Positions 9,147 through 17,110 of a DNA stretch of 64,000 nucleotides are shown one piece after another. Source of the DNA: Lachnoclostridium sp. An14 (lineage in GTDB: Bacteria; Bacillota; Clostridia; Lachnospirales; Lachnospiraceae); NCBI RefSeq assembly GCF_002160755.1, contig NZ_NFLE01000006.1, forward strand, positions 1 through 64,000, given 5' to 3'. How positions within the stretch are numbered: the first letter of the stretch is position 1; every line of letters starts with the position of its first letter. Position numbers and translations under genes: made by a program. The notes under the pieces are model-generated. The model worked only from the letters and a program-made list of their open reading frames with translations, was not told where the DNA came from and ran no database searches.

Positions 9147-10233
9147 TTCTTATTTCCTCCTCTAATATTTTAATAATATCTTCCGCTCTACATTGCCAAC
9201 TGTTAGCCTTAAAAAAATCCTGAAGTTCCTCCTGATTTTTGAACGGCTTTTCCAACTCTTTTTTTGATAATGCTATCAGCTCCTCTATAGTATCATAACT
9301 ATACACCCGTTGGTCATATTTCTCTATTTCACGGCTATGTACAGCAATTACTGGTTTATTACACGCCAAATATTCGTATATTTTCACTGGATCAATGGTG
9401 TCTAAAAGTTCACTTTTCTTAAATGGATACAAACACACATCAAAAGACTCTATCCAACCATTTACTTCTGACTTCGGAACCTTACCATAATATTTTACAT
9501 TTGGTTCATCTATAACTGGCATATAATTAGGGCCTACCAAGATAATTTCCGCGTCCCGGTTCGCTAGTGCCAGCCTGCGTACGCCTTCAACATCAAACCA
9601 ATGTCCTATCATTCCAATATAACCAATCCGTTTCTTTACAGAAATCGGAATAGCTGTTTCTCCAAAATACTGTTTCTCAAATCCCACTCCATTAGGAACC
9701 AAATACACAGCCTGCCTTTTTTCATTTAAGTCATCTAAAAATTTATGAGCTGTAACAAAAATAACATTTGCTCTTTTTACAAGTTTGCTGTACATCCGTT
9801 TTAAGAATTTTTTTATTAGACGATTTTGTGTAAGCATTACATTATCATCCATTTTATCATAGACAATAAACCGTTTCTTATCATTAACAAATAAACGAAA
9901 CCAACCTTCATATCCAATCCATACAACATCCGCCTGTTCCAGTAATGGACGAATTTGAAAGCTTTCTTCCCAATTTCCTAAACCAAATATATCAAATAAC
10001 TTTAACTTTTCATGAACATTCGTCTTTCCTGATAATCTGACAATATGCAGATTTGACGTGTGTTCTCGCTCAAATCCTCGATATTCTCCATTTCCTTTTA
10101 ACATACACCTCATCAAGCTAACTGTTGGTTCAACGTACCAAATTTCATTGCTTTTTGACAGTTCCTCCGCTAAGCACTGTGGCCTTTGTTTGATTTCATC
10201 AAAAGGAATCGGAGCAAAATACACTATCTTCAT
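9112..10233 (-). CDS. GT-B (GT4-like) glycosyltransferase
   Basis: This 373-aa protein resembles the two GT-B modules of the giant protein at 868-5982: it has IGYIGMIGHW, the VPNGVGF loop and a donor-site segment DPVKIYEYLACNKPVIAV. It also carries FDEIKQRPQCLAEEL near the N terminus, parallel to FRFQRPQHFAVRF in the giant's second module, so all three probably share an ancestor. It likely transfers a nucleotide-activated sugar to the growing glycan; donor and acceptor cannot be read. The ATG at 10233 is two bases after the stop of the upstream GT2 gene, and the 3' end overlaps wecB by 35 bp, so it is in a tight operon. Confidence 0.85.
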   Translation of the reverse strand: MKIVYFAPIPFDEIKQRPQCLAEELSKSNEIWYVEPTVSLMRCMLKGNGEYRGFEREHTSNLHIVRLSGKTNVHEKLKLFDIFGLGNWEESFQIRPLLEQADVVWIGYEGWFRLFVNDKKRFIVYDKMDDNVMLTQNRLIKKFLKRMYSKLVKRANVIFVTAHKFLDDLNEKRQAVYLVPNGVGFEKQYFGETAIPISVKKRIGYIGMIGHWFDVEGVRRLALANRDAEIILVGPNYMPVIDEPNVKYYGKVPKSEVNGWIESFDVCLYPFKKSELLDTIDPVKIYEYLACNKPVIAVHSREIEKYDQRVYSYDTIEELIALSKKELEKPFKNQEELQDFFKANSWQCRAEDIIKILEEEIRNEKKSDVSVWN

Positions 10234-10235
10234 CT

Positions 10236-11147
10236 CTATTTTCTCATTTCTTCAAATGTCTCATATATATATTTTTTCTTACCATTTTGATACTCCCTGT
10301 TACAAAGGCATTTCCCCCAATACACCGCCGTCCGATACCCATAAAGCGGCCAAATCTCCCACCGTTTCATCCCCAAATACTCCCTGCAATAATAAATCTC
10401 ACTGCACACGTTGCAGGTATAGGCGAAAGCCTTTACCCGCTCCGTCGTTTTGCCATGGAGATGATGGATTACGCTGCCGGGATAGTACACCGTTTTCCAA
10501 CCGGCGCGTTCCATATGGATTCCCAGGATCAGTTCTTCCTCATAGAGAAAGGTGTTCTCATCCAGGGGCGTCACATCCAGGGCGCAGGCGCGGCTCATCA
10601 TGAAACAGCAGCCCATCACCGCGTACACAGAAAAGGTTTCCCGATCGTAGTCGTGTTCCCGCCCCCAGTACCGGCGGTTGTAGCCTGGAAAAAATATGTG
10701 AAAACGGGTTCTCAGAAGGTATTTTTCCCTGGGGCCGGTTTTAAACATCATGCACTCCCGCTGGAGTTTCCCGTCGCCCAAAATAATCTTCGGACCCACA
10801 ATTCCCACATCGGGATGCGCATCCAGATAAGATTTCAGTCCGGAAATGCTGCCCGGCTCATAGCGGACATCCGTATTGCTGATCAAAATGGCGTCACAGC
10901 CATCTTCCAGAGCTTTCTTTATCCCAATATTGTTCCCGGCAGAGTAGCCGCAGTTCCTGTCACTTTGCAGCAGCCTGACTCCCGTTTCCCGCAAGTAACG
11001 CAGTATGGCGGCAGACGGCCGTTCCGGCGACGCATTGTCCACCAGGTAAATACAGTAACCGGCACTCTGTTCCGAACGGCAGATGCTCTGAATACATTCT
11101 TCCGCGTCCTGCCAGCTGTTATAATTTAAGATGACAATTCCTATCAT
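10236..11147 (-). CDS. GT2 family glycosyltransferase
   Basis: This GT-A glycosyltransferase (303 aa) starts MIGIVILNYNSW and has the nucleotide-binding segment YLVDNASPERP and the metal-site region ISNTDVRYEPG, typical of the rhamnosyltransferase-like GT2 group. The frame is open upstream to 11267, but the ATG at 11147 overlaps the stop of the previous gene as ATGA and has AAGG upstream, so it is the likely start. Base composition changes inside this gene: most of it is GC-rich, while the last roughly 50 bp and everything downstream to 0.1 kb are AT-rich. This is a probable recombination junction of the polysaccharide locus. Confidence 0.88.
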   Translation of the reverse strand: MIGIVILNYNSWQDAEECIQSICRSEQSAGYCIYLVDNASPERPSAAILRYLRETGVRLLQSDRNCGYSAGNNIGIKKALEDGCDAILISNTDVRYEPGSISGLKSYLDAHPDVGIVGPKIILGDGKLQRECMMFKTGPREKYLLRTRFHIFFPGYNRRYWGREHDYDRETFSVYAVMGCCFMMSRACALDVTPLDENTFLYEEELILGIHMERAGWKTVYYPGSVIHHLHGKTTERVKAFAYTCNVCSEIYYCREYLGMKRWEIWPLYGYRTAVYWGKCLCNREYQNGKKKYIYETFEEMRK

Positions 11148-11953
11148 GAAACCTTGCATTTCCTTCTTCTTGTTTTCCATTTCAGGAGCCACCCTTTGGG
11201 AATCAGTCCCACCGCCAGCGGACGAAACACGTAGGGCAGTCCCCGCGGCATAAGCCCCAGACAGCAAAATCCTCTCCAGCGGACTTTCGCCTCGTCAATC
11301 CGGTACCGGTATTTATCCTTTCCCGTATTGATGGTATATCGGAGAAGGGATTTCTGCAGGTTATAGCCCTGATAGCCTTCCGCGTAGAGCCGCATATACA
11401 AATCGTAGTCCTCCATCCGCCTGGTACTGGCATCCGCGCGATAGCCGTTCACCTTCTCCAGGCATTCTCTGCGAAACATCACAGCCGGATGGACAAACTG
11501 ATTTCCCGACAGAAAATCCCGTTTTTGCGGGCATTCCTTCCGGTGCCAATAGTCCGGGATCAGCCGCTGTCCGTCAAATCCGTCGATCTGACCGGAGACA
11601 AAGGCATATTCTGGATGAGCGTCGAGGAATTCCACTTCCCGTTCCAGACGGTCCGGATAACTGACATCGTCGTCGTCCATCCTGGCGATATACTCCCCAG
11701 AGGCCTTTCGGATACAGCGGTTTAAAGTCGCCGCCAACCGCAGGTTTTTCTTGTTTTCTAAATAAACAATCCTGGAATCCTTTCTGGCCCAGTCTCTGAT
11801 CTTCTCTCCTGTATTGTCGGTGGAACAGTCGTTGCAGATGATTAGCTCCCAGTCCCGCAGGCTCTGATCCACGATGGACTGCACCGCCCTGTCCAGGCTG
11901 GCGGCCCCATTGTATACTCCCATGATTACAGATACCTTGACTTTTCTGTTCAT
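11144..11953 (-). CDS. GT2 family glycosyltransferase (EpsE-like)
   Basis: This 269-aa GT-A enzyme has VSVIMGVYNGAASLDRAV at the N terminus, ELIICNDCSTDNTGE, and the metal-binding DDDD in IARMDDDDVSYPDRLE, followed by the acceptor-side MEDYDLYMRL. It likely adds one sugar to the lipid-linked repeat unit. ATGA overlaps join it to the genes on both sides, so translation of the four genes from 13083 to 10236 is coupled. It is GC-rich, unlike the genes below 10.2 kb. Confidence 0.88.
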   Translation of the reverse strand: MNRKVKVSVIMGVYNGAASLDRAVQSIVDQSLRDWELIICNDCSTDNTGEKIRDWARKDSRIVYLENKKNLRLAATLNRCIRKASGEYIARMDDDDVSYPDRLEREVEFLDAHPEYAFVSGQIDGFDGQRLIPDYWHRKECPQKRDFLSGNQFVHPAVMFRRECLEKVNGYRADASTRRMEDYDLYMRLYAEGYQGYNLQKSLLRYTINTGKDKYRYRIDEAKVRWRGFCCLGLMPRGLPYVFRPLAVGLIPKGWLLKWKTRRRKCKVS

Positions 11954-13083
11954 GTCTGTCCTTCCAGCGAACTGTAAATCGCTCTCATCTCTTTTTCTAC
12001 CTGTTTCCGGCCAAAGGGCCGGATCGCCTCCCTGGCTCTCTTTCCCATGGTTTCCCGCAGATCGTCCTGTTCCAAAAGCAGTTTCAAATCTTCCGCCATA
12101 GTTTCGCCGTCATTCACCTTCACCAGATACCCGGTCTCTCCCGGAGAGATCAGATCCCGGTTACCACGAATATCCGTTCCGATCACCGGCAGGCCCGCGC
12201 CCATGGCCTCCATAACCACCGTCGGGAGCCCTTCCCGGTAAGACGGCATGAGAAACACGTCCGCGGCCCCCAGGATTTCCCTTAAGTCCTCCCGGTATCC
12301 CAGGAACCGGACACAGGACTGTAAGCCCAGCTTTTCCGCCTTTTCCCGCAGCAGGCTCAGGCATTCCCCTTTTCCGCAGACCATATACACGAAAGGCCGG
12401 CTCGTCCTGTTTTTTAATATGCCCAGTGTTTCCAGCACCATCTGCTGATTTTTATTTTTATTCAATTCCCCTGCCGTTATCAGCAAAATTTCATCCGGTT
12501 TTACTCCCAGCTCCGCCCGTTTTGTTTCCCGGTCAAAGGGCTCCGGCCGTTTCAGCTCAATGCCGACCCCGTGAATCCGCGCTGTACGCTTGGCATGAAA
12601 ACCTTTGGCTCTCACATAATCCTCATGGTTGATCGTAACCTGAACATCGGTGTACCTGGAAAGCCATCTCTCAATGGGATAATAGATCAGCCAGTTGAGA
12701 ACCGGCGCCCCCTGAAAAAAATGAAAGCCGTGGGCTGTATAAACCACAGGCCCGGTATGCGTCGCATGAGCCGCCAACCGAGCCAGAGCTCCCCCCATAG
12801 GAGTATGACAATGTACCAGCTGAAACCGCTCCCGTACCATCAGCTCTTTCAGCTGGCGATACGCAGCCAGATTTTTCCGGCTGTAGGGACTTCTCTCAAA
12901 ATCCACCTGGTGGCGTATGATTCCGGTCCCTTCCAGTCTGCTGTTGTCATCTCCGTATGAGGGCATATGATAATTTGCCGCATAATGTACCTCATACCCC
13001 ATTTCCTGAAGTATGCGCACATTTCCCATTTCAAATTGAGGGACAAATCCGCTAACAGTTGTCACCAGCAGTGCCTTCTTCAT
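11950..13083 (-). CDS. GT4 family glycosyltransferase
   Basis: This 377-aa retaining glycosyltransferase has an N-terminal GT4-type domain (VHCHTPMGGALARLAA, TAHGFHFFQG) and a C-terminal donor domain with GELNKNKNQ, SYREGLPTVVMEAMGAGLPV (the E-x7-E region) and GTDIRGNRDLI. It resembles EpsD/CapM-type enzymes that extend the lipid-linked sugar laid down by the initiating transferase, whose gene overlaps it by 32 bp immediately upstream. Ribosome binding site AAGGTGTGAAGG lies directly before the ATG. Donor sugar unknown. Confidence 0.88.
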   Translation of the reverse strand: MKKALLVTTVSGFVPQFEMGNVRILQEMGYEVHYAANYHMPSYGDDNSRLEGTGIIRHQVDFERSPYSRKNLAAYRQLKELMVRERFQLVHCHTPMGGALARLAAHATHTGPVVYTAHGFHFFQGAPVLNWLIYYPIERWLSRYTDVQVTINHEDYVRAKGFHAKRTARIHGVGIELKRPEPFDRETKRAELGVKPDEILLITAGELNKNKNQQMVLETLGILKNRTSRPFVYMVCGKGECLSLLREKAEKLGLQSCVRFLGYREDLREILGAADVFLMPSYREGLPTVVMEAMGAGLPVIGTDIRGNRDLISPGETGYLVKVNDGETMAEDLKLLLEQDDLRETMGKRAREAIRPFGRKQVEKEMRAIYSSLEGQT

Positions 13084-14419
13084 CCTTCACACCTTCCGTA
13101 CTTTCTTTTAAAAGCATAATCTTGGGCGTCATAATAATCAGTTTCAGATCCAAAAGTATGGAATAATTCCGAATATAGGTGAGATCCAGTTTCACCTTAT
13201 CGTAGGGCGTAGTGTTGTACTTTCCGTATACCTGGGCATAGCCGGTAAGTCCCGCTTTCACCTTCAAGCGATAGGAAAACTCCGGGATCTCCGCCTCAAT
13301 CTCACTCATCAGCTCCGGACGCTCTGGCCTGGGGCCTACGATGGACATATCCCCTTTCAGGATGTTGTAAATCTGTGGCAGCTCATCCAGTCTGGTTCGC
13401 CGCAGCAGCTGCCCTACTACTGGCAGAATCCGCGGATCCCTCTCTGAGGCAAGGCGCGGCACGCCGTTTTTCTCCGCGTCCATGATCATCGTACGGAATT
13501 TGTAGATTTCAAATTCTCTCCTGTCCTTTGTGAGACGCACCTGCTTATATAAAACGGGACCGCCGTCCACCAATTTTATGCAGATGCCAATAACTGCAAA
13601 AAACGGGAGCGTAATGATGATCGCCACCAGGGACCCAATGATGTCCAACGCCCGTTTCATAAATTCCTGTTCAATGGAAAGTCCGTTATTTCTGGACAGC
13701 AGCAGCGGCGAATCAAACAAATTCAATTCATCCGAGCTTTTCAGAAGAATATCCGATATTTTCGGAACGGTGTAGGACCGAATATTGTTCTCGTAGCAAT
13801 ATTTTAAAATGCGGTTGCGGTCATGGGACGGAATATCGCCCACGATTACGCTGTCAAACGCCTGGACCCGGTCCACAAAAGCGTCAAAGCCCTGTTTGTA
13901 GCTGATTTTATCCTGGATCTCGTACTTGTCCTCTCTGGTATTGATCTTTTCCATCAGGTGATAGTCCGGCCGGTCTCCTGTGATCAAAAGCATCCGCCGC
14001 GGCGGATACATCCATCTGTACAACCGCTGGAAAACCAATGTCCAGACCACGATGATAAATGCCTCTACCAATGTCATTAACAGAAGAACCGCCGGAGAAT
14101 AAAATCTCTTATCCAAAACGGCAATCTGAAAATATGTAAAGGTATTTGTAAAACACACAGACAGGATCTGGGAATAGATCAGGTTTCCATTTTTCAAATA
14201 TCCTACCTTGTAGCCTCCGTACAGTTTCATAAAAAAGATCAGCAGGACGCCGTACAGGCAGATCATCATCCAGTTTCCCCTTCTGAAAAAGGGCGCCTGG
14301 AGCATTTGTCCGTTAAAGTAATCCGTCCACACGTAGGCGTACACCGCCACCATCATTCCTGTGAGCACTGCCGAAAACAACAGCTTTACCAGGCGTTTGT
14401 ATTTCTCCTGTATTTTCAT
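13052..14419 (-). CDS. Polyprenyl glycosylphosphotransferase (initiating sugar transferase)
   Basis: This 455-aa WcaJ/EpsL-type enzyme transfers a sugar-1-phosphate to undecaprenyl phosphate, the first step of exopolysaccharide or capsule synthesis. Four hydrophobic segments lie in residues about 10-125, followed by a soluble CoA-binding-like domain. The C-terminal bacterial sugar transferase domain (about 245-445) begins FMKRALDIIGSLVA and contains YKFRTM, RRTRLDELPQ, DMSIVGPRPERPE and KAGLTGYAQV. It is the first gene of the downstream glycosyltransferase operon and has its own promoter (-10 at 14499-14504). Confidence 0.95.
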   Translation of the reverse strand: MKIQEKYKRLVKLLFSAVLTGMMVAVYAYVWTDYFNGQMLQAPFFRRGNWMMICLYGVLLIFFMKLYGGYKVGYLKNGNLIYSQILSVCFTNTFTYFQIAVLDKRFYSPAVLLLMTLVEAFIIVVWTLVFQRLYRWMYPPRRMLLITGDRPDYHLMEKINTREDKYEIQDKISYKQGFDAFVDRVQAFDSVIVGDIPSHDRNRILKYCYENNIRSYTVPKISDILLKSSDELNLFDSPLLLSRNNGLSIEQEFMKRALDIIGSLVAIIITLPFFAVIGICIKLVDGGPVLYKQVRLTKDRREFEIYKFRTMIMDAEKNGVPRLASERDPRILPVVGQLLRRTRLDELPQIYNILKGDMSIVGPRPERPELMSEIEAEIPEFSYRLKVKAGLTGYAQVYGKYNTTPYDKVKLDLTYIRNYSILLDLKLIIMTPKIMLLKESTEGVKDEEGTAGDNC

Positions 14420-14498
14420 TGCAGTTCATTCCTAACTTTTAATTTCCTGTAAACCTTTCATCCGGAAAATCCGGGCGTTTCTTCACAGTTCTCGCCCC

Positions 14499-14507
14499 AT
14501 TATAGCA
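14499..14507 (-). promoter_or_regulatory. Extended -10 promoter for the glycosyltransferase operon
   Basis: Read on the minus strand, TGCTATAAT (TG-n-TATAAT) is a perfect extended -10. The -35 position has only weak matches (TATACT region), which an extended -10 can tolerate. The predicted transcript start is about 70 bp before the ATG at 14419. The leader contains a small inverted repeat, CCGGATTTTCCGG, of unknown meaning. Confidence 0.6.
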
Positions 14508-14512
14508 CAACT

Positions 14513-14539
14513 GGGCTGACAAGTATATCTTATCAGCCC
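14513..14539 (-). terminator. Hairpin downstream of the Wzy-like gene
   Basis: Minus-strand GGGCTGATAAG pairs with CTTGTCAGCCC (11 bp with one G-U in RNA, loop ATATA) about 30 bp after the stop at 14571. No T-run follows, so it is a weak terminator or a 3'-end stabiliser. It also overlaps the -35 area of the next operon. Confidence 0.4.
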
Positions 14540-14570
14540 CTAAAAATATTAGAAATTCTTTAATAAAATG

Positions 14571-16229
14571 TTAATTCGCCCTGATTCTGGCAGCGCCGAC
14601 CGCCAGGAATCCCCATAAAAACGGAGTCACAATGGGGAGATCAATGTTTACTAGCGCCTGCGCCGAATAACAGAGGACAGCGGCAAACACCGCCAGCGTC
14701 ACCGGTTTTTCCTTCACTGCCGACGCGAACCGTTTCAGGGATCCGATCAAAAACACCAGATACCCCGCCAGACCAATCGGCCCGATAGTCGCGAAATAGT
14801 GGATATAGGCGTTATGGGCGCTGTCATAAATCTGGCCGGTGGCGTAGTGCATTTCCATCTTGTTGAACTTCGTTGTGATGATGCCAAAGGTATCCGGCCC
14901 ATAGCCCAGGACGCGCTGCAATGGGGTAAACTTGTTTCGGTAGTCCTCAAAGGCAATCCGCCACACAAACCCTCTCTGAGTCCCCCAGTCGTCATCAAAC
15001 ACCAAGAACTGCCCCAACGCCCCATACCTCTCCCCATGCCCCAGGAAGTTGGCATCCACAAACATCACAGCCACGGCCAGCACCGCTGCGATCATCGCCC
15101 ACATCCAGATCCGCCGCGGAAGCGGGCTTAAGGGATCGTCTGAGAGCCCGTCTCCATCCCCATTCTTTCCTGCCTTCTCCCGTTTTCGATCCAGCACAAA
15201 CAAGGCAACTGCCGCCAGCCACAGAGCCGCCGCCAGCACGGGAAGTCCCGGCAGAGTGGTCACCACGCCGCCGATGCCGGAGAGGCCAATCACCGTTTCC
15301 TCCATGGCCACATTCACCCAGCCCACCCAGGCGGCAGCACTGAAAAAGACCGCCAGGATCACCAGATACCGGCGCAGCCCCATCCTGGTTTTAAACAGGA
15401 AGAAGGGCAGGCTGATAAACAGGGCCGCCACTGCCAGATAACCGTTGTCACTCTGGGAGGTGATGAGGGCGGCGCTGGCGATGGCCAGGTGGAGAAAGTA
15501 CCACAACGCCCGTTTCCCGTTTTTCTCTACGGCAAACAAAGCCGCCGCCACCGCCAGGGCCATCCCCAGAAAAGCGGTGAAGGTATTGATGTTTCCAAAG
15601 GTGGAGGTGAAAATGTCCGCCGTTATCTGAGGCACTCCCACCTTATAGCCCATAATGTCCATGCGGAAATAGTCCGTGATGCCAAACAGCCCCGCCAGAG
15701 AGGAGGACAGCAGAAAGGCATCCAGATACCACTGCCGAAACCGCAGGAAACGGCTCAGCAGAAAATACATAACCACGTACAAAAGCAGCAGGAAAAAGCC
15801 GGAATACCGGCCCTCGTTGCCCCAGAAGGATTCGTACAGGTACTCGGAGGTCAGGGTGGAAAGCAGGGCAATGACGATAAACGTCAGCAGGCCCCGCTCG
15901 CTCACGGGAAACACCGCTTTCCAGTTGGACGGTTTCATGCGGGAAAAGAATTTCTTCATCCCCGCTCCGCCGTACTCCATGCGGTCGATAAACAGCCACG
16001 CCAGACCGGCCAGCAGACAGACGGCGGCCAAAACCACCACCATCAGCCAGAAAAACTTGTACTTGGCCCGCAGGATGTTGCTGTAGTTTTCACTGGTAAT
16101 GTACAGGGGAAATACGAACAGCAGAAGGAGCGTGGCGATGGCCGTCACGTTTCCCACAAACCCAGAAATCACCTGTGCCAGGGTATCCCCGGTTCCGTTT
16201 GCCTTCCCATTTGATTTATTTTGTGCCAT
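14571..16229 (-). CDS. O-antigen ligase/polymerase-like membrane protein (Wzy/WaaL superfamily)
   Basis: This 552-aa protein has many hydrophobic segments (at least ten) and a large soluble loop near residues 395-475 containing RGFVWRIAFEDYRN, GYGPDTFGI and AHNAYIHYFATIGPIGL; the last resembles the conserved H-N-x-Y/F motif of the PF04932 ligase/polymerase family. It could polymerise repeat units or ligate a glycan to a carrier. Proximity to the initiating transferase supports a polymer role; sequence alone cannot separate polymerase from ligase. ATG at 16229 with GGAAG upstream. Confidence 0.8.
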   Translation of the reverse strand: MAQNKSNGKANGTGDTLAQVISGFVGNVTAIATLLLLFVFPLYITSENYSNILRAKYKFFWLMVVVLAAVCLLAGLAWLFIDRMEYGGAGMKKFFSRMKPSNWKAVFPVSERGLLTFIVIALLSTLTSEYLYESFWGNEGRYSGFFLLLLYVVMYFLLSRFLRFRQWYLDAFLLSSSLAGLFGITDYFRMDIMGYKVGVPQITADIFTSTFGNINTFTAFLGMALAVAAALFAVEKNGKRALWYFLHLAIASAALITSQSDNGYLAVAALFISLPFFLFKTRMGLRRYLVILAVFFSAAAWVGWVNVAMEETVIGLSGIGGVVTTLPGLPVLAAALWLAAVALFVLDRKREKAGKNGDGDGLSDDPLSPLPRRIWMWAMIAAVLAVAVMFVDANFLGHGERYGALGQFLVFDDDWGTQRGFVWRIAFEDYRNKFTPLQRVLGYGPDTFGIITTKFNKMEMHYATGQIYDSAHNAYIHYFATIGPIGLAGYLVFLIGSLKRFASAVKEKPVTLAVFAAVLCYSAQALVNIDLPIVTPFLWGFLAVGAARIRAN

Positions 16230-16256
16230 TCTGAAATCTTCCTTTCTCCCCGTTCT

Positions 16257-16784
16257 TTACCTGCGCAGGCCACGGATCATCCAGATCACCAGGCCGATCA
16301 CCAGAATCGGCCACAGCAGGGTCGCCAGTCCCATCACCAGAGACATCACCAGCATGAGGACAGCGAAAATAATTACCCAAAACAGCAGCTTCCAATACCA
16401 TTTATCCAGGTTGTAAACGTGAAATCCCCGGGGCGGCTCCGGCCCTCTGGATCCGTTTCCATTTTCCGCGCCGCCGTAGGGATCTCCTCCGTAGGGGTTT
16501 TCGCCGCCGTAGCCGTTTCCGGAGTTGTAGGCGCTCTCCCGGTAGGCGTCCCCGTAAGGGTCTCCCGTCCCGGCCTCGCCGCCTGCGGCGGCTACGTCAA
16601 TAATCGTCTTGGCGATCACCCGCGCGCCTCCCAGCTCCTCAATGACCTCCCTCTCGCTGCGGCCTTTTCGCACTTCATCAACGATATAGGCATCGTAATA
16701 TCTGATATTTTCTTCTATGATGTTCGGGGCAACCTCCCCGGACAGAGCCTCTCTCAGTGTCCTCAGGAACTCGTCTCTATCCAT
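16257..16784 (-). CDS. DUF1700/HAAS-domain membrane protein
   Basis: This 175-aa protein has an N-terminal helical domain (MDRDEFLRTLREALSG... then IIEENIRYYDAYI and GRSEREVIEELGGARVIAKTII) typical of DUF1700/HAAS proteins, a Gly/Tyr/Asn-rich linker (about residues 70-118), and a C-terminal pair of hydrophobic segments (about 125-170). The family is often linked to PadR-type regulators, but none is seen here. Function unknown. The open frame extends to 16829, but the extra N terminus runs into the hairpin repeat and ATG 16784 has GAAGGAGAGG, so this start is preferred. It is 27 bp upstream of the Wzy-like gene. Confidence 0.75.
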   Translation of the reverse strand: MDRDEFLRTLREALSGEVAPNIIEENIRYYDAYIVDEVRKGRSEREVIEELGGARVIAKTIIDVAAAGGEAGTGDPYGDAYRESAYNSGNGYGGENPYGGDPYGGAENGNGSRGPEPPRGFHVYNLDKWYWKLLFWVIIFAVLMLVMSLVMGLATLLWPILVIGLVIWMIRGLRR

Positions 16785-16808
16785 AACCTCTCCTTCGTTT
16801 AAATAAAT

Positions 16809-16933
16809 AAGTGTGCGCTTAGCGCACACTCGCGCCGGAGCGCGGCTGCGCTAGCAGCCATTTTCCTTTGCGCGGAGTGCGCCTCCTTGCGGAGCATTCT
16901 TATTTAACAGGAAACGCAGTTTTCTGTTAAATA
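16809..16933 (+). repeat. Serial-hairpin intergenic repeat, copy 1 (full length)
   Basis: Six copies of this element occur in the window (16.8, 16.9, 26.0, 35.1, 44.8 and 54.0 kb), all in this orientation. In order it has: hairpin with arms AGTGTGCGC/GCGCACACT and loop TTA; CGCGC-CGGA-GCGCG; GGCTGC-GCTA-GCAGCC; a CTCC-TTGC-GGAG hairpin; and a long tail hairpin (16901-16933) with loop CGCAG. With copy 2 it fills the 326-bp gap between fbp and the DUF1700 gene. Confidence 0.9.
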
Positions 16934-17020
16934 AGTGTGCGCTTAGCGCACACTCGCGCCGGAGCGCGGCTGCGCCAGCAGCCATTTTCCTTTGCGCGGA
17001 GTGCGCCTCCTTGCAGAGCC
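16934..17020 (+). repeat. Serial-hairpin intergenic repeat, copy 2 (tandem, lacks tail hairpin)
   Basis: Nearly identical to copy 1 over the first 85 bp and directly abutting its tail hairpin; the tail hairpin is absent. The third hairpin has loop GCCA instead of GCTA, and CTCC-TTGC-GGAG has become CTCC-TTGC-AGAG. The remaining 90 bp to the fbp stop codon hold nothing I can identify. Confidence 0.9.
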
Positions 17021-17110
17021 GATTTCCGGCAATAATAGTACCATCATACCATAGTTTCCCCGCTCATTCCATAAAGAAATTTTGAAAATTCTGTGGCCTT
17101 TTCCGCCGTC

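Noticed and set aside
10287-11129. 280-codon + strand frame inside the GT2 gene
   Set aside because: It is antisense to a clear glycosyltransferase and has no recognisable domain.
16809-17020. CRISPR array
   Set aside because: There are only two tandem units of 85-125 bp built of hairpins, without short regular repeats and unique spacers, and no cas genes nearby.
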